Of a DNA stretch of 64,000 nucleotides, positions 53,110 to 63,253 are shown one piece after another. This stretch comes from an uncultured Prevotellaceae bacterium (GTDB lineage Bacteria; Bacteroidota; Bacteroidia; Bacteroidales; Bacteroidaceae). The stretch spans positions 1 through 64,000 of the forward strand of contig OMWI01000015.1 of assembly GCA_900314715.1 (NCBI GenBank). Reading direction: 5' to 3'. How positions within the stretch are numbered: position 1 is the stretch's first letter; the number at the start of each line of letters is the position of its first letter. Both the position numbers and the translations under genes were made by a program. The notes under the pieces were generated by a model. The model did not search any database. It was not told the DNA's origin and saw only the letters and a list, made by a program, of their open reading frames with translations.

Positions 53110-55473
53110 TTATTGCTTTTGTTTGAGCAGATTCAATGGGTGTTGCAATTTCAGGGCTTCACTCACTTTCTCGGTGTATGTATTCATTTTGAATGTTGCT
53201 GTTCCCTTGATGTCTGCAATATTTGTGCCAATATGGGCGGTATAGGTTCCTGCTTCAACCAACCATTGACTATTGGTTTCGTCGAATGATGCAAGGTCGC
53301 GCTTAGCGAATTTCATCGTGAGCGTCTCACTTTCTCCTGGTTGCAATTCACGTGTCTTGGCAAAGGCTTTCAATTCCTTAGTTGGTTTCTCAATAGTGCC
53401 TTTTGGCGCGGAAACGTAAACTTGTGCAATCTCCTTACCAGCTACCTTTCCCGTATTCTTGATGTTGACGGTTACAAACACATCGTTTCCGTTCACCTTA
53501 ACGATAGGTTTACCATATTCAAACGTAGTGTATGAGAGACCGAAACCAAATGGATAGGCAACGGCTTTGTTGAAGGTGTCGAAATAACGATAACCAACAT
53601 AGATGTCTTCTTCGTGGTTGGTGTAATCGTAACCAGATATTTGCTTGCTATCAGACTTCATGGTTTGGTATGAATAGAAGTCGAGCATACCTGGGAAATT
53701 CTTCGTTGAAGGATGGTCGGTTGCAGCAATCGGCCAAGTCATCGTCAGTTTTCCCGACGGATTCACCTTGCCTGTCAAGATGTCAGCAATGGAGTTTCCA
53801 CCTTCTTCTCCTGGTTGCCAAGCACAAAGAATGGCATCAGGATAACCGCTCCAAGAAGCGGTCTCGATGACGGAACCAGAGTTGATGATAACTATAACGG
53901 GCTTTCCAACCGAATGGAAGGCTTGGCAAACATCGAAAATGAGTTGTTTTTCGTCGTTGATAAGGTTGAATTCGGTGGCAATATCCCTATCAACACCTTC
54001 TCCTGCTTGACGACCGATAGTTACGATAGCTGCATCTGCCTTTTGCGATTCATTGTTGATGAGAATCGGACTGATGGAAATTTCTGGATATTTCTGTTGT
54101 CCGAACATTTCTAATTGATACCATTTAGCAGGGTGACGCTCAGCTTGGAATTTCACCTTGGCAAAGTCGATGTATTTGCGATAGATGTCTGTCAGAGTCT
54201 CTGAAGAATTGATGCCTACGTTTTTCAAACCTTCCACCATGTCAACTACGTATGGTGTATGCACACAACCAGATCCTGTTCCTCCTGAGAGGAAATCGTA
54301 AGAGTTCTCGCCAAACAAGGCTACGGTCTTGATAGTCGATGCTTGAGTATTCCAAGGAAGTGTTCCGTTGTTCTTTAACAATACGATTCCCTCCGTTGCA
54401 CTTTGACGAGTAATCTCTGCATGTGCCTTTAAGTCGGGCTTATTTGTAACTGGATACTGATGGAAACTTGGGGTTTTCACGATGTATTCGAGCATACGAC
54501 GGACATTACGGTCAACATCAGCAATAGCAAGTTTGCCTTTCTTGACGCCCTCGATGATTTCCTCAATTTGTTTTTCTTGTCCTGGTTCCATCAAATCGTC
54601 TCCAGCATATACTTCGGTGATGGTTTCCAAACCATCGCGAATACCAATCCAGTCGGTCATCACGATTCCTTTATAACCCCAATCATCACGAAGGATTTTC
54701 GTTAGCAAATCATGACTTCCTTGGGCAAATTGTCCATTAATGACATTGTATGAAGCCATGATAGTCCAAGGGTCACTTTCACGAACGGCAATCTCAAAAC
54801 CACGAAGATAGAGTTCACGTGCAGCACGTGGGGAAAGACGCTCATCTACTTTCGTACGGTCTGTTTCTTGCGAGTTAACGGCAAAGTGCTTGGCGCTAAC
54901 ACCCACGCCCTCACTCTGTACACCTTTAATATATGCTGCGGCAATTTTTCCCGTCAGTACGGGGTCTTCACTATAATACTCAAAATTACGTCCGCAAAGT
55001 GGATTGCGGTGTAAGTTCATACCTGGTCCCAGAATGACATCGCAACGATATTCCTTGGTTTCGTTTCCGATAGCCTTACCCACGTTGCTTACCAATTCCG
55101 TATTCCATGTACTCGCTAAGCATGTGCCAACGGGGAATCCTGTAGCGTAGAATGTTTCATTGGTGCCTTTACGTGTGGGGTCGATGCGTACGCCAGCAGG
55201 ACCGTCTGTAAGTACGGTGGCAGGAATGCCAAGTCTGGGAATGGCAGGAGTGGTACCTGCCGCACCAGCTACAAGGTTTGCTTCACCGCCAACGACAGCT
55301 CCGTCGTTGAAAAAGTTGTTAGCACCGCCAACCAATAGTTTGGCTTTTTCTTCTAATGTCATTGCATTAAGTACCTCATCAATATTATCGGCACTCAATT
55401 TAGGTTGTGCTTTTGTTGTCATAGTGCATGTTGCTAAGAGCAATCCAATTGCAAGTAATTTTATTGTTTTCAT
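53110..55473 (-). CDS. GH3 family beta-glycosidase
   Basis: 787 residues with signal peptide MKTIKLLAIGLLLATCTMTTKAQ, so periplasmic. The GH3 N-terminal domain has IPATVLTDGPAGVRI, GPGMNLHRNPLCGRNFEYYSEDP, VSAKHFAVNSQETDR and the nucleophile Asp274 in KGIVMTDWIG. The alpha/beta C domain and fibronectin III-like domain (VTVNIKNTGKVAGKEIAQVYVSAP) follow. Closest families are beta-glucosidases; substrate is not predictable from sequence. It stands apart from the Sus-like loci, between a DUF2059-like gene and pyrE. Confidence 0.9.
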   Translation of the reverse strand: MKTIKLLAIGLLLATCTMTTKAQPKLSADNIDEVLNAMTLEEKAKLLVGGANNFFNDGAVVGGEANLVAGAAGTTPAIPRLGIPATVLTDGPAGVRIDPTRKGTNETFYATGFPVGTCLASTWNTELVSNVGKAIGNETKEYRCDVILGPGMNLHRNPLCGRNFEYYSEDPVLTGKIAAAYIKGVQSEGVGVSAKHFAVNSQETDRTKVDERLSPRAARELYLRGFEIAVRESDPWTIMASYNVINGQFAQGSHDLLTKILRDDWGYKGIVMTDWIGIRDGLETITEVYAGDDLMEPGQEKQIEEIIEGVKKGKLAIADVDRNVRRMLEYIVKTPSFHQYPVTNKPDLKAHAEITRQSATEGIVLLKNNGTLPWNTQASTIKTVALFGENSYDFLSGGTGSGCVHTPYVVDMVEGLKNVGINSSETLTDIYRKYIDFAKVKFQAERHPAKWYQLEMFGQQKYPEISISPILINNESQKADAAIVTIGRQAGEGVDRDIATEFNLINDEKQLIFDVCQAFHSVGKPVIVIINSGSVIETASWSGYPDAILCAWQPGEEGGNSIADILTGKVNPSGKLTMTWPIAATDHPSTKNFPGMLDFYSYQTMKSDSKQISGYDYTNHEEDIYVGYRYFDTFNKAVAYPFGFGLSYTTFEYGKPIVKVNGNDVFVTVNIKNTGKVAGKEIAQVYVSAPKGTIEKPTKELKAFAKTRELQPGESETLTMKFAKRDLASFDETNSQWLVEAGTYTAHIGTNIADIKGTATFKMNTYTEKVSEALKLQHPLNLLKQKQ

Positions 55474-55489
55474 GGATTTTAATACAGAA

Positions 55490-56320
55490 TTATTGTTTAC
55501 TCAATGGTGTTTTTTGCTTGGATAACCAATTAATATATCTTTCAAGGATATATTTCCCCAGAAATTGGGGATTTTCAGTCATTTCATTGATTGCAGCCAA
55601 TTGATGTTTCCAACCAGTTGTTTGACCTATTTGTGTGCCTAATAGCAATTCTTCTTTTGATATTAATTTATAACTATTGTTGAGCGTCATGTTTTTCATG
55701 TTCGTTAACACATATTCTATACACCTTTTTGTCACTAGGGAATCTTCGTTAGAATCGTTCCCTTTACCTTTCGAAATGTTCATACCCATTTCTAACAATT
55801 CTTGGAAGTTGAAGGCTTCATAGAAAGCGTCAAAGAGTTCTGCATAGTCTTTTGGACAGGATTTGTCGATTTGTACTGCCTTTGGCTTTTTATGGGCAAC
55901 AAAAGCTTTATAAAAATTCTCAGTCAATTGACTGGCATCTTTGAATGTCATATCAGTAAGTTGTTCGTTTTTTTGTAAAAAACTTTTGCCTTCTTTTGAT
56001 GAGAGAAGTGTGGTAAGTTCTTTTAACTCATCTATTGATACATGTTTTTCATAGATTTTTTTCAATCCCGAGATGACATCTTTTTTCCATTGCTGACTTA
56101 AATAGGTGTTTACCAATTCGTCTGATTTTTTCTTTGTGAAATCTTTTAATGCTCGTTGGTTGATGGCATATAAACTAGGCTTCAATAAGTTTGCAGAAGA
56201 AAAATCACCCGATGGATTAGTTGCTAAGTAGGTTGTTAGTACATCTTCATAGCTTTCTTGGGCAAGCAAGGGTGTACACAACACAAATAATAAAACAAAA
56301 ATGATTTTTGCAATCCTCAT
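55490..56320 (-). CDS. Exported DUF2059-like protein
   Basis: 276 residues, signal peptide MRIAKIIFVLLFVLCTPLLAQ. Mostly helical. The central segment YLSQQWKKDVISGLKKIYEKHVSIDELKELTTLLSSKEGKSFLQKNEQLT resembles DUF2059 (Y-x-x-x-F/L-s-x-x-E-l-x-x-l-i-x-F-Y-x-S-p-x-G). Function unknown. It ends 16 bp before the GH3 gene. Confidence 0.55.
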   Translation of the reverse strand: MRIAKIIFVLLFVLCTPLLAQESYEDVLTTYLATNPSGDFSSANLLKPSLYAINQRALKDFTKKKSDELVNTYLSQQWKKDVISGLKKIYEKHVSIDELKELTTLLSSKEGKSFLQKNEQLTDMTFKDASQLTENFYKAFVAHKKPKAVQIDKSCPKDYAELFDAFYEAFNFQELLEMGMNISKGKGNDSNEDSLVTKRCIEYVLTNMKNMTLNNSYKLISKEELLLGTQIGQTTGWKHQLAAINEMTENPQFLGKYILERYINWLSKQKTPLSKQ

Positions 56321-56507
56321 GTCAATTTCTTTTTTCGGTTACAAAGATATATAAAATCATTGAAAAAAGTCATATAAAAATGGTATGAATACGGATTATT
56401 AACGTTTTGGCGTTATTTTTTGTTGTCTTTCTATCAATCAAACAATTTTTTTTGTAACTTTACGGCATGAAATGTACATGAATAGTTTAACTAAAAACGA
56501 TATAGCT

Positions 56508-57611
56508 ATGAGAATAGGTATTCCAAAAGAAATCAAAAACAATGAGAACCGTGTGGGAATGACCCCAGCGGGAGTGGCCGAGTTTATCAAGCATGGACAC
56601 GAAGTGAGTGTTCAACACACGGCTGGAGAGGGTAGTGGATTTAGCGATGAGGATTATATAGCCGTAGGTGCGCGAATCCAGCCTTCTATCGATGGCGTTT
56701 ATCGTGAGGCAGACATGATTGTAAAGGTGAAGGAACCCATCGAACCTGAGTATGATTTGGTAAAACCAGGACAATTAATCTTTACGTATTTCCATTTCGC
56801 TTGCGATCGGCCGTTGACAGACGCGATGATTAAAAGCGGTGGCGTTTGTCTTGCTTACGAAACGGTGCAAATGCCGAATGGCTATCTTCCTTTGTTGCAA
56901 CCTATGAGTGAAGTAGCTGGAAGAATGGCAACATTGAATGGGGCGTATTACTTGCAGAAGACAAAAGGCGGAAAGGGTAAGTTAATTAGTGGTGTTCCTG
57001 GCGTTTCTCCAGCTAAGGTACTTGTTCTTGGTGGTGGAGTAGTAGGAGAGGCTGCCGCAATGATGGCGGCCGGATTGGGAGCGAATGTCATTATTGCTGA
57101 TATTTCATTGCCTCGTTTACGCCAACTTGCTTTGGAACTCCCCGGTAACGTGCATACGCTTTATTCATCTGAACACAATATTCGTCAGCAATTGAAAGAT
57201 GTGGACATAGTGGTAGGTGCTGTTCTTGTGCCAGGTGCAAAGGCTCCACAACTGATTTCTAAAGACATGTTGCCTTTGATGGAACCAGGAACGGTATTGG
57301 TAGATGTGGCAATCGACCAAGGTGGTTGTTTCGAGACTTCTCGACCAACGACGCATACCGACCCAATATTCATTGAAGACGGAATCGTGCATTATTGTGT
57401 GGCTAACATTCCTGGTGCCGTGCCAAATACATCTACGCTTGCCTTGACAAATGCCACATTGAAATATGCTCTTGCACTCGCCGACAAGGGTTGGAAGCAA
57501 GCTTGCAAGGATGATGCAGCATTGGCAAAAGGCTTGAACATCGTAGAAGGAAAGATTACTTTCAAAGCCGTTGCCGACGCATTTGGTTTGCCATACGAGC
57601 CAATATGCTAA
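56508..57611 (+). CDS. ald: Alanine dehydrogenase
   Basis: 367 residues from ATG 56508 (MRIGIPKEIKNNENRVGMTPAGVAEFIKHGHEV); an upstream frame start at 56472 is less likely. It interconverts alanine and pyruvate with NAD and ammonia. Marks: substrate residues in ENRVGMTP and KVKEP, QPMSEVAGRMATLNGAYYLQK, the NAD loop VLVLGGGVVGEAAAMMAAGLGANVIIADI and the catalytic region VDVAIDQGGCFETSRPTTHTDP. A degenerate -7 box TAACTTTA lies at 56455-56462. A terminator follows 12 bp after the stop. Confidence 0.94.
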   Translation: MRIGIPKEIKNNENRVGMTPAGVAEFIKHGHEVSVQHTAGEGSGFSDEDYIAVGARIQPSIDGVYREADMIVKVKEPIEPEYDLVKPGQLIFTYFHFACDRPLTDAMIKSGGVCLAYETVQMPNGYLPLLQPMSEVAGRMATLNGAYYLQKTKGGKGKLISGVPGVSPAKVLVLGGGVVGEAAAMMAAGLGANVIIADISLPRLRQLALELPGNVHTLYSSEHNIRQQLKDVDIVVGAVLVPGAKAPQLISKDMLPLMEPGTVLVDVAIDQGGCFETSRPTTHTDPIFIEDGIVHYCVANIPGAVPNTSTLALTNATLKYALALADKGWKQACKDDAALAKGLNIVEGKITFKAVADAFGLPYEPIC

Positions 57612-57622
57612 ACATTTCTCAT

Positions 57623-57671
57623 AAAGATTCACAATTCGCGATTGGATAATGGCGGATTGTGAATCTTTTTT
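57623..57671. terminator. Bidirectional terminator
   Basis: AAAGATTCACAAT (57623-57635) pairs with ATTGTGAATCTTT (57656-57668), followed by T residues on the plus strand and a T-rich stretch on the minus strand. It separates two convergent genes. Confidence 0.8.
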
Positions 57672-57677
57672 ATCTTT

Positions 57678-58913
57678 CTATTGTTTGTTTTTCCAGTATT
57701 CTCTCACGTCATTCCAATGATAATAAGGTGGAATGTCTGTATCAATAGGCAATGTTACCTCTCCTTCGTTGAGTAATATCTTTACCAAAATATCTGAGTC
57801 GGATGGACTGCTTCGATAAAAGATGATTTGGATATTACTTGCCATCGGATAGATGCGATAAGTTTTCCAATTAGCCGCTTCAAGTTCTTCAACGCTGTCA
57901 TATTCTTTGTCGTAATTGTTTAAACTCATTCTACACACTAATGGCAGTAATACCGATTCGTGTCCGAACCTAAAATGAGCGCAAGGTGAATTGTTGGCAA
58001 TGGCTTTGTCGGCATCATCGAGGATTCTTTTCAACAACACTCCTGTGCTTCCTCCTTTATGATAACTGTTGTATGCAGATACGTTCTTGCGTTTCCATAC
58101 ATCATATAGTTCATCGTCATTGAATATCTCATAAAGAGAAAAACTATCACGAAGTTCCGTGTTTTGAATTTGAGAAGCCAAATCAAACAAATACAACATG
58201 AAATTGCTTGTGTTGATTTTCTTAATGTATTGTTTACTGAAAAACTCTTCTGCGATACGGTCGCCATTGATAGTTGGTAATGCGATAGTCTTGGCAATAG
58301 GAGCTTCATTCCTTGTAGGTACTTTACTGGGAGAATAACCAGGGAGGATGAAGGACATGTCGTTTTCACAGGCATCATGAAAGATTTTCAATTGTGGATT
58401 GAATGCTTTCAGTTCTTGTAGTAATGTTTCCATTGACAAAATACATCTGATAAAAATAGAACTACGTCCGTCAACGGATGAAGAGTCTGCGAAAATCTCA
58501 GGAAAGTTCCTAATCATTCTTTTTGCAATACCTTGCCATTGGTCAAGTCCTATTTTTGTTAATTCCCCATATCTATTGAGTGAGTTCTCATTCATGATTT
58601 CCATTCGTTCAAGGATTTGATTACCAAAGTTCGTTAGTGCACCAGCGTTTTTGGCTGCCTTGAGTGCATCAATGGGAGCCGTGTAATAGTTAGCTTCCAT
58701 GAGATGACGAGAACCATGTCTACAATATGTACTGATATAAAATGGCTTTTTCCCTATGGGTGAAGGTGTTAGTGTATCTTGTAAAGGTCCTGTGTATGCG
58801 GTCAAAGATCCACCCGATAAGTAAATGTTATCGATAATATCCTGTTTGGAAGATTGACTATTGCAAACAACGGATATAAAGAATACTATGAGAAATATTA
58901 TCGGTTTCTTCAT
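57678..58913 (-). CDS. Secreted histidine phosphatase (clade 2, phytase/MINPP-like)
   Basis: 411 residues from ATG 58913 (MKKPIIFLIVFFISVVCNSQ signal). Catalytic RHG motif in ISTYCRHGSRHL and the downstream HE-type motif in HFRFGHESVLLPLVCRM, where HES stands in place of HAE. DGRSSIFIRCILSMETLL holds the conserved R-S/T block. Members remove phosphate from inositol phosphates or other esters in the periplasm. The upstream open frame overlaps the LRR gene end and is not used. Substrate is inferred only. Confidence 0.82.
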   Translation of the reverse strand: MKKPIIFLIVFFISVVCNSQSSKQDIIDNIYLSGGSLTAYTGPLQDTLTPSPIGKKPFYISTYCRHGSRHLMEANYYTAPIDALKAAKNAGALTNFGNQILERMEIMNENSLNRYGELTKIGLDQWQGIAKRMIRNFPEIFADSSSVDGRSSIFIRCILSMETLLQELKAFNPQLKIFHDACENDMSFILPGYSPSKVPTRNEAPIAKTIALPTINGDRIAEEFFSKQYIKKINTSNFMLYLFDLASQIQNTELRDSFSLYEIFNDDELYDVWKRKNVSAYNSYHKGGSTGVLLKRILDDADKAIANNSPCAHFRFGHESVLLPLVCRMSLNNYDKEYDSVEELEAANWKTYRIYPMASNIQIIFYRSSPSDSDILVKILLNEGEVTLPIDTDIPPYYHWNDVREYWKNKQ

Positions 58914-58935
58914 GATGTGTTTATTTGCTATGTGG

Positions 58936-61083
58936 TCATTTAACGACATGCTTCTTCTTGTTTTGAATAATGATTCCATGGTGTATAGATGATGCTTCTT
59001 CGGGCAATCTCATACCTTTGAGATTGTAAGCCTGCTGGATGATGGGGTTAAAGGCATTTTTGTTGATGGTAGATATGTCGTCATTATTGAAATTCTTAAT
59101 GTCATCTGCAATCCCTGATATGGGTAAAGACATTGGTTTGTCTTGTTGATTGTTCTTGAAATAGGCGCGAAAGGCATCTATTTCTTCTCTTGCTTGTAGT
59201 TCAAAAATACCTTTTTCTGCGTTGAGAGTGTAAACATCATTCAATTCTGCCTTTGCCAATATGCCATGAAACGAATAGGGAGACATTTCTTGCACAGCTT
59301 TTTCCGTATGATAAAGAGTCTTGTTATTAGCGTGGAAAGTTAATTCCTTATCTTGTAAATGATGGGGCGTTCCATATTCGGTAAATGGAATTGCCATCAA
59401 GTATGGCTGATTGGCGTTCCATTGGTTGGCATAGTTAAATTGCAAACCCTCATCAGATGTGCTTTCCCATTCACACAACCAGAAATCTTTGTCCTTATCA
59501 TTTTTGTCCCTATACCAATCTATCTCTTCGTTTCCTTCGCTTGTGGTGATGTAATCCACCGAAAACGGCAAAAAGATGGTTTCCCAACTGTATTTCTGCC
59601 CTGTATTAGTTGGAGAAAAACGATGGTACTCTATTTCCTCAGCTTCAATATCATAAGGAATAAAGACATCGTTTCCGTCGTATAGATGAATACTTTTTGC
59701 GTATCCGTCGCACACAACATTGTTTCCTTTCAGTTTTTCTTCCATGATAGTTCCGTTATCTGCTAAGAAAATGGTGTTAGGATTAGCGTTGGGTATGACC
59801 GTTGGCGTAAGAATATCGGTGAGGTCAGCGGCAAGAGCATTCTCTGGAATTATGATAGGATTCTCAATGTTGCAATTGGTTTGCACACCATCTGCATTCC
59901 AAATGGAGAACTGACCGTTCTTTTCCAGTACTACTCGTATGCTCATTCCACTTTTGGCTTTGGGAATCTTGATGCAGTTGTCCTTATCTACTTGAGATGT
60001 AACATCCTCATTGTCAATAGTTACAGAATAGATTTGCCAACCATCATTGGCATTAATCTTGAGATTGACGGTTTGTCCTTCGTTGATGTCTATCTGTAGG
60101 TTTCCGTTTTTGTTATGGCAGAGAGTGAGATATGCTTTCCGTTTCTCGAAAACTGCTTTCAACACCATGTTTTGATTTATTGGGCCAATCTGAATGGTAT
60201 TGTTCGCAACTTGTGGAAGGATATCTTCGTCGTTCAAGGTGAGTCGAGACAGGGAGTAATCATTGCCTTCCTTGATTTGCAACGTAATCGATGAGCCAGA
60301 AATGATGGGGAATGTTTCTGATTTATCATAATCATGGTCGTTGTAAACTATCTTTCCGTCGCCCTCTACGATAGTGGAAAACAATACATTATTGTTGTCT
60401 GACTGGTCGATGATATGGGTAAAGGTGCTCCATTCATCGGAGTTCCTATATGCATCGGCTTTTCCCGTAGGAACATAAACCACTATTTGGTCTTTCATAG
60501 TACCATTGTAGCTATGTAGAAAGGCGGTTTCTGAAAGAACAGGTGGGTTGATGGCGTTGACATAAATATTACGAAGACCTATGCAATTCTTAAAACATGC
60601 TCGACCTATTGATTTTATTGTCTCAGGGAGAGTGATAGAGGTAAGCGACTTGCAATCATGAAAAGAGTAGTTGCCTATAGTTTCCAAATTGTTCCCAAAC
60701 TGAATCTCCTTGAGCGAAGTACATCCGTAAAACGCTCTGTCTGATATTTGTTGACAACTATTGGGTAATGACACGGATAGAAGTTTGTCGCAACAAAGGA
60801 AAGCACCATCTCCAATCCCTTTCACTTGGTAGGTCTTGGAAGAATATGTAATCTTTGCAGGAATGGTAATAGTGCCAGAATAGGTAATGTCTTCACTTCT
60901 CGTTACTTCTACTGAAGATGACTCGTTTGGTAGAATCTGATAGGCAATTCCGTCGTATATGAAATCTTCTGCCGCTACGTTAAGGGATGTAGCAAGGAGA
61001 ATGATAGTCATTATCAATTGCCAATGACAAGTTGATAGCCATTGGTGTATTCTGTTTATCATTGTAATCATCGTATCTTTCAT
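58936..61083 (-). CDS. BspA-like leucine-rich repeat surface protein
   Basis: 715 residues from ATG 61083 (MKDTMITMINRIHQW); the -7 box at 61101 excludes the longer frame. Signal region ends LLATSLNVAAE. LRR_5/BspA repeats at about 55-200: IGDGAFLCCDKLLSVSLPNSCQQISDRAFYGCTSLKEIQF, then IGNYSFHDCKSLTSITLPETIKSIGRACFKNC. The middle has repeat beta domains with ITLQIKEGNDYSLSRLTLNDEDI. The last residues (QQAYNLKGMRLPEEASSIHHGIIIQNKKKHVVK) look like a T9SS type A tail. BspA proteins of oral Bacteroidetes bind fibronectin or other partners; partner here unknown. It ends 22 bp before the phosphatase start and is likely co-transcribed. Confidence 0.85.
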   Translation of the reverse strand: MKDTMITMINRIHQWLSTCHWQLIMTIILLATSLNVAAEDFIYDGIAYQILPNESSSVEVTRSEDITYSGTITIPAKITYSSKTYQVKGIGDGAFLCCDKLLSVSLPNSCQQISDRAFYGCTSLKEIQFGNNLETIGNYSFHDCKSLTSITLPETIKSIGRACFKNCIGLRNIYVNAINPPVLSETAFLHSYNGTMKDQIVVYVPTGKADAYRNSDEWSTFTHIIDQSDNNNVLFSTIVEGDGKIVYNDHDYDKSETFPIISGSSITLQIKEGNDYSLSRLTLNDEDILPQVANNTIQIGPINQNMVLKAVFEKRKAYLTLCHNKNGNLQIDINEGQTVNLKINANDGWQIYSVTIDNEDVTSQVDKDNCIKIPKAKSGMSIRVVLEKNGQFSIWNADGVQTNCNIENPIIIPENALAADLTDILTPTVIPNANPNTIFLADNGTIMEEKLKGNNVVCDGYAKSIHLYDGNDVFIPYDIEAEEIEYHRFSPTNTGQKYSWETIFLPFSVDYITTSEGNEEIDWYRDKNDKDKDFWLCEWESTSDEGLQFNYANQWNANQPYLMAIPFTEYGTPHHLQDKELTFHANNKTLYHTEKAVQEMSPYSFHGILAKAELNDVYTLNAEKGIFELQAREEIDAFRAYFKNNQQDKPMSLPISGIADDIKNFNNDDISTINKNAFNPIIQQAYNLKGMRLPEEASSIHHGIIIQNKKKHVVK

Positions 61084-61100
61084 GGGTGGGTTTTGAGTTG

Positions 61101-61108
61101 CAAAAATA
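61101..61108 (-). promoter_or_regulatory. -7 box for the BspA-like gene
   Basis: TATTTTTG on the minus strand, 18 bp before the ATG. Confidence 0.5.
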
Positions 61109-61166
61109 ATAAGAATAATTGGTTTTCTTTTCCTTTTCACCAATTATTATTTAAGTTGGCTTTCGT

Positions 61167-61248
61167 AACACATATATTTGCGCTTTCTAAATGATACATT
61201 TACGGTCGCTAAATGATACATTTACGCTCTCTAAATGATATGTTTACG
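61167..61248. repeat. 22-bp periodic array R7 (4 units)
   Basis: Units at 61167, 61189, 61211 and 61233: AACACATATATTTGCG, AAATGATACATTTACG twice, AAATGATATGTTTACG. Linkers are CTTTCT, GTCGCT and CTCTCT. With the preceding T the two central units form the perfect inverted repeat TAAATG-ATA-CATTTA. It lies between the divergent BspA-like gene and ilvD. The rest of the 61084-61446 gap holds only promoters. Confidence 0.88.
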
Positions 61249-61384
61249 AAACGGTATGATATTTTGCTTGTTTTTATCTCAATTATTCGCTTCTTGATTC
61301 CATACTTCTCACTTATAGATTGAAACTTTTTGCTTGATATTCCTTACGGTTTTTAGATATTCGGGAAAAATAAACAAATTATTG

Positions 61385-61415
61385 TTGGCTGTTTCGTAAA
61401 AACTGAGTAACTTTG
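61385..61415 (+). promoter_or_regulatory. Promoter of ilvD
   Basis: TTG (61385-61387), 20 bp and TAACTTTG (61408-61415). The leader is about 25 nt; no attenuator or leader peptide fits in it. Confidence 0.6.
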
Positions 61416-61446
61416 CACTTTCATTTAGAAATAAGCAAAAAGAAAG

Positions 61447-63249
61447 ATGAAACATCAGTTGAGAAGTGCCGTATGTACGGAAGGAAGACGCATGGCAGGA
61501 GCGCGTGCGCTATGGGTAGCAACAGGAATGAAGCAAGAACAATTTGGTAAACCGATTATTGCCGTTGTCAATTCGTTTACCCAATTTGTGCCAGGACATA
61601 CACATCTTCATGAGATAGGACAAATCGTGAAGCGTGAGATAGAGAGTCTTGGTTGCTTTGCCGCAGAGTTCAATACTATTGCCATTGACGACGGTATTGC
61701 AATGGGACATGATGGTATGTTGTACTCATTGCCTTCTCGCGACATCATAGCCGACTCTGTAGAGTACATGGTTAACGCTCATAAGGCTGATGCGATGATT
61801 TGTATTTCTAATTGCGATAAGGTAACGCCAGGCATGTTGATGGCTGCCATGCGACTGAATATCCCTACGGTGTTCTGTAGTGGCGGTCCGATGGAAGCAG
61901 GAAGATGGCGTGGAGAGAATGCCGACTTGATTACGGCTATGGTGAAAGGTGCCGACCCATCTGTAAGCGATGAAGAACTGAATGAGATTGAACATTGTTC
62001 TTGTCCTGGTTGTGGTAGTTGTTCGGGTATGTTTACCGCCAACTCCATGAATTCGCTTACTGAGGCTATCGGTCTCTCTTTGCCAGGAAACGGAACGATA
62101 TTGGCTACGCACAAGAATCGTATTCAATTGTTCAAGGATGCGGCTCGATTGATTGTCAATAATGCTTTTGCTTATTACGAGGATGGCGACGAGAGCGTAT
62201 TACCACGTAATATCGCAACAAGAGATGCTTTCCTCAATGCCATGACTTTGGATATTGCCATGGGTGGTTCTACCAATACCGTTCTTCACTTGTTAGCAGT
62301 AGCTCAGGAAGCAGGTACGGAGTTTAAGATGGAAGACATCGACCGCTTGAGTCGTAAGGTTCCATGCCTCTGTAAGTTGGCTCCCAACACGCAGAAATAT
62401 AGTGTTCAAGAGTGTGGACGTGCTGGTGGCATTCTCGGCATTTTGAATGAATTAAATAAAGGTGGCTTAGTGAATGGAGAAGCCAAACGAGTGGATGGAA
62501 TGACACTTGGAGAGGCTTTGAACAAATACGATATTACCGCTGACGAAATAGACGATGAGGCACAACGGATTTATGAAAGTGCACCCGCATGGAAATTCTC
62601 TACGGAAATGGGAAGTCAAGATTCGAAATGGGAATCATTAGATACCGACCGTGAGAATGGTTGTATTCGTGACCTTGAACATGCCTATACGAAAGATGGA
62701 GGATTAGCCGTATTGTTTGGCAATATCGCACAAGATGGTTGTGTGGTAAAGACCGCTGGCGTGGATGAGGCTTTGTGGCACTTCAAGGGTCCTGCCGTTG
62801 TGTTCGATTCACAAGAAGTCGCTTGCGATGGTATCTTGGGCGGACAGGTGAAGGCTGGCGATTGCGTAGTGATTACACATGAAGGTCCTAAAGGTGGTCC
62901 TGGAATGCAAGAGATGCTTTATCCCACGAGTTATATCAAGTCGATGCACTTGGGTAAGGAATGTGCCTTGATTACCGACGGTCGTTTCTCGGGTGGAACA
63001 TCGGGGTTGAGTATCGGTCATATTTCTCCTGAAGCTGCCGCAGGTGGTAATATCGGAAAAATCAAGAGTGGCGACATCATCGAGATAGATATTCCAAGTC
63101 GTTCCATCAACGTTTTATTGAGCGACGAGGAGTTGGCTGCACGCGAACAACAACCGCTTACGCGCGAACGCTATGTAAGTAAGGCCTTGCGTGCATACGC
63201 CAAGAGTGTAAGTTCTGCCGATAAAGGTGGTGTGAGAATTATTGAATAG
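61447..63249 (+). CDS. ilvD: Dihydroxy-acid dehydratase
   Basis: 600 residues. Third step of valine/isoleucine synthesis: dehydrates 2,3-dihydroxy acids with an Fe-S cluster. Cluster ligands in [12 protein letters not shown] and [52 protein letters not shown] and [22 protein letters not shown] are signature blocks. Length is normal. The next gene, acetolactate synthase, begins 4 bp after its stop, so an ilv operon starts here. Confidence 0.97.
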   Translation: MKHQLRSAVCTEGRRMAGARALWVATGMKQEQFGKPIIAVVNSFTQFVPGHTHLHEIGQIVKREIESLGCFAAEFNTIAIDDGIAMGHDGMLYSLPSRDIIADSVEYMVNAHKADAMICISNCDKVTPGMLMAAMRLNIPTVFCSGGPMEAGRWRGENADLITAMVKGADPSVSDEELNEIEHCSCPGCGSCSGMFTANSMNSLTEAIGLSLPGNGTILATHKNRIQLFKDAARLIVNNAFAYYEDGDESVLPRNIATRDAFLNAMTLDIAMGGSTNTVLHLLAVAQEAGTEFKMEDIDRLSRKVPCLCKLAPNTQKYSVQECGRAGGILGILNELNKGGLVNGEAKRVDGMTLGEALNKYDITADEIDDEAQRIYESAPAWKFSTEMGSQDSKWESLDTDRENGCIRDLEHAYTKDGGLAVLFGNIAQDGCVVKTAGVDEALWHFKGPAVVFDSQEVACDGILGGQVKAGDCVVITHEGPKGGPGMQEMLYPTSYIKSMHLGKECALITDGRFSGGTSGLSIGHISPEAAAGGNIGKIKSGDIIEIDIPSRSINVLLSDEELAAREQQPLTRERYVSKALRAYAKSVSSADKGGVRIIE

Positions 63250-63253
63250 AAGG

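Noticed and set aside
3329..61248. 22-bp arrays as CRISPR arrays
   Set aside because: The 'spacers' are only 6 bp, the repeat unit is degenerate within each array, and there are no cas genes.
61249..61446. Attenuator or T-box upstream of ilvD
   Set aside because: The mapped promoter leaves a leader of only about 25 nt and no branched-chain-rich leader peptide is present.
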